NCBI GenBank assembly: GCA_041629655.1
Contig: JBFKMV010000151.1
Span: forward strand, 1-12,894
Origin: JBFKMV01 sp041629655
GTDB lineage: Bacteria; Acidobacteriota; Polarisedimenticolia; Polarisedimenticolales; Polarisedimenticolaceae
Reading direction: 5' to 3'
DNA: 12,894 nt
Position numbers and translations under genes: made by a program. The stretch's first letter is position 1. Each line of letters opens with the position of its first letter. The notes under the pieces were generated by a model that did not search any database, was not told the DNA's origin, and saw only the letters and a list, made by a program, of their open reading frames with translations. Below, in pieces: positions 8,024 to 12,894 of the stretch.

Positions 8024-10207
8024 TCAGCGGACGGCGCTCTCCGCACGCAGCGAGATCCGCGCGTCGACCACGAACGACCGCTCGGGGTCGTCGGTGACGA
8101 TGAACGGGTTGAGGTCCAGCTCCCTCAGCTCGGCCTCGAAATCGGCCACCAGCTGAGACAGCCGCAGCAGCGACTGCTCCAGCAGGCCGAGCGCCACCGG
8201 CTTCTCGCCGCGGTGGCCGGCCAGGATCGGGTAACCCTTGAGACGCTCGATCATCAGGCGCGCGCCGACGTCGGTCAGCGGGTGGATCCGGACGCTGACG
8301 TCGCGCATCACCTCGACGAAGATCCCGCCCAGCCCGAACATGATCAGCGGGCCGAACTGCGCGTCCCGCGCCATGCCCAGGATCACCTCGCGGCCGCCGG
8401 GCACGAGCTTCTGCACGGTCACCCCGGCCTCGGGGTCCTGCCGCCGGACCCGGGCGGTGATGTCGCGGAAGGCCTGGCCGACCTCGTCGGCGTTGCGCAG
8501 GTCGACGCGCACGCCGCCCACGTCGGTCTTGTGCGAGATCTTTTCCGACAGCGCCTTGATCACCACCGGGTAGCCGAGGTCCTGCGCCGCCGCGATCGCG
8601 TCGGGGGCGGTGAACGCCGCCCGCGAGGGGGCCAGCGGAAAGCCGTAGGCGCGCAGCAGCCGCCACACCTCGCGCGGCGTCAGCTCGTCGCGCCCCGCCG
8701 CGCGGGCGCCGGCGATCACCTTGGCCGCCGCCGCGCGCTTGACGCGGAAGCGGACCGTCTTGCCCTGGGGGCGGTCCCGCAGCTCGCGGTAGCGCACCAG
8801 GGCCGTCATCCCCGCCGCCGCCTCCTCGGGGAAGCGGTAGACCGGAACGCGGTGCGCGCGCAGCAGCTCGCTGCCCTCGGCCCCGCGCTGCTTGCCCATG
8901 AACACCGACAGCACGGGCTTCGAGCCGTCCGCGCTCTCGGCGATCGCGCGCGCCACCTCGAACGCGTCGATCATGATCGGCGAGACGAAGATCGCCACGA
9001 CGCCGTCGACGCCGGGGTCCTTGCGCACCAGCTCGAGCGCCTTGCGGTAGCGCGCCCCGTCGGCCGACGCGATCATGTCGACCGGGTTCGCCGTCGCGGC
9101 CTCGCGCGGCAGCACGCGCGCCAGGGCGCGCCGCGTGGCCGGCCGCAGCTCGGCCATCGTCATCCCGCGCGCCACCAGCGAGTCGGTGCACAGGATCGCC
9201 GGCCCCCCGGCGTTGGTCACGACGGCGATCCGGTCGCCGGCGGGTACCGGTTGCGTGGCCAGCGCGGCCGCCTGGACGAACATCTCCTCCATCGACGAGA
9301 CGCGCAGCACGCCGCACTGCTCGAGCAGCGATTCGGTGGCGATGTCGAGCCCGACGATCGAGCCGGTGTGCGACGAGGCGGCGCGCGCCCCCGCCGCCGT
9401 GCGTCCGGCCTTGACGGTGATGATCGGTTTCTTGCGTGTCACGCGGCGGGCGATCTGGGTGAACTTGACCGGATTGCCGAACGACTCGAGGTACATCAAG
9501 ATCACCTGGACGTCGTCGTTGTCCTCCCAGTATTCGAGCAGGTCGTTGCCGGAGATGTCGGTCTTGTTGCCCATCGAGGCGAACATCGCCACGCCGAGCC
9601 CGTTGTCGGCGGCGTCGGCCAGGATCGCCTCGCCCAGCGCCCCCGACTGCGAGATGAAGCCGACGTTGCCCCGCTCGGCCATCGCCGACGCGAAGGTGGC
9701 GTTGAGACGCACCCCCGGCTCGGTGTTGATCACGCCCATGCAGTTCGGGCCGATCATGCGCATCCCCAGCTTCTGGATCTGCTGCTTGAGCCGTCGCTCG
9801 AGCCCCGCGCCCTCCTCGTCGACCTCCTTGAAGCCCGCCGTGATCACGACGAGCGCCCGGACGCCCTTGCGGCCGCACTGCTCGATCACGCCCGGCACGT
9901 GATCGCGCGGAACCACGACGACGGCGAGGTCCACCGCCGCCGGAATCGCCTCGACCGACGGGTAGGCCTGGATCGAGTGCACGACCTCGGCGGTCGTGTT
10001 GACCGGGTAGACCGGGCCGTTGAACTCGAACGCCAGCAGGTTGCTCAGGATCTCGTGGCCGATGGTCTGCTTGCGCCGCGAGGCGCCGATCACCGCCACC
10101 GAGCGCGGCCGGAACACGGCGTCCAGGGCGGCGGCGGCCGCGCGCCGGGAGGCGCTGCGGCGCGGCTTGCGTTTCGTGGTGCTGCGCGCGGTGCGGGTCT
10201 TCGTCAC
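8024..10207 (-). CDS. Acetate/acyl-CoA ligase (ADP-forming), fused alpha-beta subunits
   Basis: A 727-residue cytoplasmic enzyme interconverting acyl-CoA + ADP + Pi with acid + CoA + ATP. Domains in order: a Rossmann CoA-binding domain (about 28-125, 'PRSVAVIGAS'); succinyl-CoA-ligase-like flavodoxin domains (about 150-470) with 'GPNCMGV', 'GFISQSGALG' and the phosphohistidine loop 'AASSHTGS' (His280); and an ATP-grasp domain (about 505-720) with the second conserved His559 in 'SHKTDVGGV', plus 'GREVILGMARDAQFGPLIMFGLGG'. No GNAT domain follows, so it is not a Pat-type acetyltransferase. The first 27 residues are a Lys/Arg/Ala-rich extension. GTG 10207 has AGGAG 9 nt upstream and no ATG is available nearby. 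Substrate range (acetate, branched or aryl acids) cannot be told. Confidence 0.92.
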   Translation of the reverse strand: MTKTRTARSTTKRKPRRSASRRAAAAALDAVFRPRSVAVIGASRRKQTIGHEILSNLLAFEFNGPVYPVNTTAEVVHSIQAYPSVEAIPAAVDLAVVVVPRDHVPGVIEQCGRKGVRALVVITAGFKEVDEEGAGLERRLKQQIQKLGMRMIGPNCMGVINTEPGVRLNATFASAMAERGNVGFISQSGALGEAILADAADNGLGVAMFASMGNKTDISGNDLLEYWEDNDDVQVILMYLESFGNPVKFTQIARRVTRKKPIITVKAGRTAAGARAASSHTGSIVGLDIATESLLEQCGVLRVSSMEEMFVQAAALATQPVPAGDRIAVVTNAGGPAILCTDSLVARGMTMAELRPATRRALARVLPREAATANPVDMIASADGARYRKALELVRKDPGVDGVVAIFVSPIMIDAFEVARAIAESADGSKPVLSVFMGKQRGAEGSELLRAHRVPVYRFPEEAAAGMTALVRYRELRDRPQGKTVRFRVKRAAAAKVIAGARAAGRDELTPREVWRLLRAYGFPLAPSRAAFTAPDAIAAAQDLGYPVVIKALSEKISHKTDVGGVRVDLRNADEVGQAFRDITARVRRQDPEAGVTVQKLVPGGREVILGMARDAQFGPLIMFGLGGIFVEVMRDVSVRIHPLTDVGARLMIERLKGYPILAGHRGEKPVALGLLEQSLLRLSQLVADFEAELRELDLNPFIVTDDPERSFVVDARISLRAESAVR

Positions 10208-10234
10208 GCTCGAGGACTCCTGGTGCCGCGGAGC

Positions 10235-10243
10235 AGCATAGCA
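10235..10243 (-). promoter_or_regulatory. Possible extended -10 promoter of the acyl-CoA ligase gene
   Basis: TGC-TATGCT on the minus strand (10243-10235) matches the extended -10 pattern TGnTATnnT, 27 nt before the GTG start. No good -35 is seen at 17 bp, which extended -10 promoters tolerate. A short hairpin TCCCG-CTGA-CGGGA (10280-10267) overlaps the stop of the gene upstream and may separate the units. Confidence 0.3.
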
Positions 10244-10271
10244 CCCGCGCGCAGGCCGTCCTCGAATCCCG

Positions 10272-11432
10272 TCAGCGGGACTCCGGACCTTCCCGGTCCT
10301 CCGCGCCCGCGGGGTGCTCGTGCTCGTCCGGCGCGGGGCCGTGTCGATGCTCGGCCGGCCCGGAGCGCTGCGCGCCGAACGTGTGCGAGGCCCGGACCAG
10401 CACCGTCGGGCCCGGCTCGAACCCGTCCCCGCCGTCGAGCAGCGTCTGCTGCGCGATCGGGAGGCGCAGCCCGACGTCGAGCTGCACGCCGCCGCGCAGC
10501 GCCACGGTCGCGGACAGCATGCCGCTGAGCGAGCGCAGCCCCGAGTTGACGTCGCGCGCGCCGTCCCAGTGCGCGAAGTCCTGGTAGTAGCCGGCGAGGT
10601 TGGCCTGGATCGACAACCGGCCGCCAATCCGGCGCAGGGTGCTGACGCCCGCGTTGACCTCCGGCGACCCGCGGTACGTCTTGTCGTTGTCGTAGAACGG
10701 AATACGGCCGGTGAAGAAGCCGCCGACCAGCCAGCGCGGGCCGAGCGGCGCGCTGTAGTACGCCTCGAGCACCGGATCGAAAGTCCCGGAGCCGAACTGC
10801 ACGTGCTCGTGCTCGAGCCCCGCGTCGCCGGCCACGAACGGGTCGCCCTCGGTCCGCCCCGTGGGCAGCGTCGTTCCCACGGCCAGGTCCAGCGCGGCCC
10901 CGGCCCGCCCCGCGCCGACCAGGCGCCGGGCCACGAGCACCCGGGCGTCCGAGAGCCCTTCCAGGGTGCGCGTCGGATGGTGGATCGCGAGGTTCCGCTC
11001 GATCGCCGCGCGCTCCTCCGGCGTCGCCGGAGCGAGCTCGACGATGCTCGCGCGCCGTCGCTTGATCTCGTAGGGCAGCCGGACCCAGACGTCCCAGTTT
11101 TCGCGGAACGTGCGCTCGTAGCTCAGCTCCAGCCGCGCGAAGTCGAGCGACACGCGGTGCTCGTGCAGCGGCACGTCGACGACCTCGCCGGCCGGCGACA
11201 CGCCGTGCCGTTCCAGGTGACCGCCGTCGTAATCCAGGCCGCCCGTCGTCTGCAGGGTCAGCCGCGTCGTGCCTTTCGTCTTCGGGGAGACCGGACCGGC
11301 CTCCAACACCCCGCCCGCGGGGATCGCGGGGTTGCTTCAGGCCGGTCAGCTGCCCTGCGCGTGGACCAGCGGAATCGCGAGCATCCCGCCCAGCACCGTC
11401 GCGGCCAGCTTGCGTAGCCGCTTACGTGTCAT
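10272..11432 (-). CDS. Beta-barrel outer-membrane protein with two in-frame TGA codons: candidate UxxU selenoprotein
   Basis: Read from ATG 11432 with two TGA codons decoded, this is a 386-residue protein. ATG overlaps the TGA of the thioredoxin gene (ATGA) and GGGAGG lies 6 nt upstream. Residues 1-25 are a full signal peptide (MTRKRLRKLAATVLGG..., cut after VHA). Then come TGA29, Pro, Ala, TGA32, and 'SNPAIPAGGVLEAGPVSPKTKG'. The rest is a Gly/aromatic-rich barrel of alternating strands, with a C-terminal-strand-like 'TVLVRASHTF' followed by a His/Glu-rich tail (AEHRHGPAPDEHEHP). There is no ordinary Cys anywhere. Without read-through the barrel (GTG 11309 onward) would have no signal peptide. 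The two TGAs replace the cysteines of a perfect C-P-A-C. Alternatives are a double-nonsense pseudogene or sequence error. Transported or bound ligand unknown; arsenic or metal is suggested by the neighbours. Confidence 0.7.
11296..11345 (-). promoter_or_regulatory. SECIS-like stem-loop directly after the first in-frame TGA
   Basis: In the mRNA (minus strand), the base after the first UGA begins CCGGCCU (11345-11339), which pairs perfectly with AGGCCGG (11302-11296). Inside it CAACCCCGC (11334-11326) pairs with GCGGGGUGUUG (11314-11304), leaving a 2-nt bulge on the 3' arm. The apical loop is GAUCCCCGCGG (11325-11315) and begins with G. The loop starts 20 nt after the first UGA and 11 nt after the second. 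A downstream hairpin with a G at the start of the loop is what bacterial SelB-dependent SECIS elements need. GC-rich DNA makes hairpins cheap, so this is support, not proof. Confidence 0.45.
11337..11348 (-). other. TGA-CCG-GCC-TGA: putative double selenocysteine (U-P-A-U) codons
   Basis: TGA at 11348-11346 and TGA at 11339-11337 are in the same frame as both the upstream signal peptide and the downstream barrel. They are separated by Pro-Ala, so they take the place of both cysteines of a CPAC motif. Each differs from TGC by one base. The flanking frame has no other stop or frameshift. TGA is a real stop for most other genes here, so recoding must be local. Confidence 0.55.
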
Positions 11433-12166
11433 CCGGATCCTCCCGTCGTCGCCGGCGTTTCTCGTTCGGCGTCCTGACGCGGCCGGACGTGCGGCCGCAG
11501 GATCGTCTCGATCGCCTCGATGTCGTTGCCCTGCACCTCGCCCAGCAGCCGTCCCCGCTCGTCGAACACGCGGGTGAACGGCAACCCGGGCAGACGGAAC
11601 TCGCGGGTCGCCTGTCGCGCCGCGCGCGACTCGTAGTCGACGATGTCGACCTTGCGCAACGCGACGTTGTCGTACCGCAGCACCAGCCGCTCCAGCTTCG
11701 GGCTCAGCAGGTGGCACGGGCCGCACCAGTCGGCGTAGTAGTCGAAGATCGTGAGCTTGCCCGGCGCCAGGGCCTGCTTGATCCGCACCGGCTCGCCGCG
11801 CGAGACCGTGCGGATGTCCAGGCGCGCCCGGACCGCGTCGGGTAGCGGGTCGGAGTCGAGCGGCTCGTCGCCGAAGCGCGCCTCGAACCCCAGCGTGCCG
11901 AGCGCCCGCCGCACGTCGTCGCGGCCCAGCGGGCCGTCCGCGGCGACCCGGCCACGGCCGCTGGCGAAATCCACCGCCGCCTCCGTCGCGCCGGGCAACG
12001 CGGCGAGCGCCTCGCGGGCGCGGCCGGCGCAGGCGTCGCAGTGCATGCCGAGCACCGCGAACTCCAGCGGCGACGGCTGCTCCGCCGCGAAGGCGGACGT
12101 GGCCGGACCCGCCGCCAGCAACAGCGGCAGGAACAGCAGCGCGAGTCCTGGATTCGAGCGGGTCAG
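11429..12166 (-). CDS. Secreted HMA-domain/thioredoxin fusion protein
   Basis: A 245-residue exported protein. Residues 1-28 form a signal peptide (LALLFLPLLLAAG core, SAFAA before the cut). Residues about 34-98 form a heavy-metal-associated (HMA) domain with the metal site GMHCDAC (Cys43, Cys46). Residues about 120-230 form a thioredoxin fold with active site ADWCGPC (Cys148, Cys151) and the cis-Pro loop 'LPGLPFTRVF'. HMA domains bind soft metals; thioredoxins reduce disulfides or selenium/arsenic-thiol bonds. The only start giving the whole signal peptide is CTG 12166-12164, with GGAG 7 nt upstream; TTG 12121 would cut the signal in half. CTG starts are rare, so this is noteworthy. It lies 13 bp after the arsM stop and overlaps the barrel gene by ATGA. 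Confidence 0.85.
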   Translation of the reverse strand: MTRSNPGLALLFLPLLLAAGPATSAFAAEQPSPLEFAVLGMHCDACAGRAREALAALPGATEAAVDFASGRGRVAADGPLGRDDVRRALGTLGFEARFGDEPLDSDPLPDAVRARLDIRTVSRGEPVRIKQALAPGKLTIFDYYADWCGPCHLLSPKLERLVLRYDNVALRKVDIVDYESRAARQATREFRLPGLPFTRVFDERGRLLGEVQGNDIEAIETILRPHVRPRQDAERETPATTGGSG

Positions 12167-12179
12167 CGACGGTCTCCGA

Positions 12180-12894
12180 TCAGCAGCAGCCGCCGCCGTC
12201 GTAGAACCAGGTCGACGGCGTGACGGCGAGGTGCGGGTCGCCCAGCGACTCCAGCCGGGCCGCGGTCTTGTCGCAGACCGGGAACGGCAGGTCGCGCTGC
12301 AGCACGTGCCCCGCCCCGTCGTCGAAAACCTCGGCCGGGCCGAACCAGATCGCGGTGCGCCCGGTGAAGATGCACGGGCCGTCGGCCGGGATCGGGTCCT
12401 TGATCGCGGCCACCTCCACGCTCTCCAGCAGGACCGGGCGCTCGACCCCGAAACGTTCGGGATCGAGCACGCGGTAGGGTCGTCGCGCGCGCACCTCGAT
12501 CGTGCCGAAGCCGGCCTCGACCAGCAGCTCCATGTAGCGCTCGTAGGTGATCGCGCCGGACAGGCACATCGCGCGCAGGCGCTCGTCGCCGGTCAGGTGC
12601 CCCGGCAGCGGCCCCGGCGCGATCGGATCGGAGAGCACGAAGCGGCCGTGCGGCCGCAGCACGCGATGGACCTCGGCCAGCGCGCGACGCAGGTCGGCGG
12701 GCTCGAAGATGTTGAACAGGCAGTTCTGGGCCGCCACGTCGACCGTAGCGTCCTCGATGCCGAGCGCCAGCGCGTTGCCGTCGCGCAAGACCACCGATGC
12801 CTCGCCGAACCACGGATTGACCCGGGCCGCCTCGGCGAGGTTCGTCCGCGCCGCGTCGCGCATCTCCGAAACCGGATCGATGCCGATCACCCCG
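12180..12894 (-). CDS. arsM: Arsenosugar-type arsenite methyltransferase (5' partial)
   Basis: The last 237 residues of a SAM-dependent methyltransferase whose start is beyond the window. The visible part opens within motif I (GVIGIDPVSEM) and continues with 'AAQNCLFNIFEPADLRRAL', 'EVHRVLRPHGRFVLSD' and 'RLRAMCLSGAITYERYMELL'. The C-terminal region ('GPCIFTGRTAIWFGP', 'PVCDKTAARL', ending FYDGGGCC) matches what I recall of the arsenosugar-biosynthesis ArsM subfamily. ArsM methylates As(III) via conserved cysteines; Cys in QNC, AMC, GPC, PVC and the terminal GGCC are present here. In the family ArsM usually pairs with the radical SAM protein ArsS, which would have to lie upstream, outside the window. 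First of the three visible genes of this operon. Confidence 0.85.
   Translation of the reverse strand, partial: GVIGIDPVSEMRDAARTNLAEAARVNPWFGEASVVLRDGNALALGIEDATVDVAAQNCLFNIFEPADLRRALAEVHRVLRPHGRFVLSDPIAPGPLPGHLTGDERLRAMCLSGAITYERYMELLVEAGFGTIEVRARRPYRVLDPERFGVERPVLLESVEVAAIKDPIPADGPCIFTGRTAIWFGPAEVFDDGAGHVLQRDLPFPVCDKTAARLESLGDPHLAVTPSTWFYDGGGCC

Noticed and set aside
8213..10528. Very long open frame on the + strand opposite the acyl-CoA ligase
   Set aside because: Composition is typical of antisense frames in high-GC genes (Arg/His/Asp-rich, no domains); the minus-strand ligase explains the region fully.
10272..11309. Barrel protein starting at GTG 11309 as a separate gene
   Set aside because: It would lack any signal peptide, has no Shine-Dalgarno of its own, and ignores the perfect signal peptide lying in the same frame just upstream across the two TGAs.
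11346..11432. A 28-residue stand-alone secreted peptide (signal peptide only)
   Set aside because: It is just a signal peptide with three extra residues. It makes more sense as the N-terminus of the barrel protein.
12160..12190. Sec codon at the TGA after the terminal Cys-Cys of arsM
   Set aside because: The ArsM subfamily normally ends GGCC as here, and the sequence after the TGA does not continue a recognisable domain.

Overview
This window is very GC-rich bacterial DNA (around 70% by eye), gene-dense, with short overlaps between genes and no mobile element, CRISPR array or RNA gene that I can see. The largest gap is about 215 bp (6164-6378). The gene mix suggests an uncultured Acidobacteriota/Myxococcota/'deltaproteobacterial'-type lineage: HslVU with a propeptide on HslV, a GAF-like protein with an 'RYARLIxxDIxLYNE' tail, a fused ADP-forming acyl-CoA synthetase, and an arsenosugar-type ArsM. 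This assignment is inference, since no rRNA is present.

Left part (1-2035, + strand): the C-terminal end of a TPR protein, a GAF-like regulator, and an EamA/DMT permease. The three are tightly packed, and the permease appears to start at a TTG that overlaps the previous stop.

Middle-left (2013-6163, - strand): a five-gene operon in the order hslV, hslU, FN3 lipoprotein, dapF, small membrane protein. Two of its junctions are 4-bp ATGA overlaps. It combines cytoplasmic proteolysis, an envelope lipoprotein and meso-diaminopimelate synthesis. A promoter-like element and a perfect inverted repeat lie upstream of hslV.

Middle (6379-8002, + strand): a secreted His/Arg/Asp/Tyr-rich low-complexity protein with a perfect Shine-Dalgarno, a strong hairpin, and a PqqB-like metallo-beta-lactamase-fold protein. 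A convergent ADP-forming acyl-CoA ligase (8024-10207, -) follows.

Right part (10272-12894, - strand): a three-gene operon consisting of an arsenosugar-type arsenite methyltransferase (ArsM, cut by the window edge), a secreted HMA-thioredoxin fusion that seems to start at CTG, and a beta-barrel outer-membrane protein. The barrel gene is the most interesting object in the window. Its reading frame starts with a good Shine-Dalgarno, an ATG overlapping the previous stop and a complete signal peptide. It then runs through two in-frame TGA codons spaced exactly as a C-x-x-C motif (TGA-CCG-GCC-TGA, i.e. U-P-A-U) before the intact barrel. A long stem-loop follows directly after the first TGA and resembles a bacterial SECIS element. 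TGA is the ordinary stop of most genes here, so genome-wide recoding is excluded. The best reading is a two-selenocysteine (UxxU) outer-membrane protein linked to arsenic or metal chemistry. This rests on sequence inspection alone.
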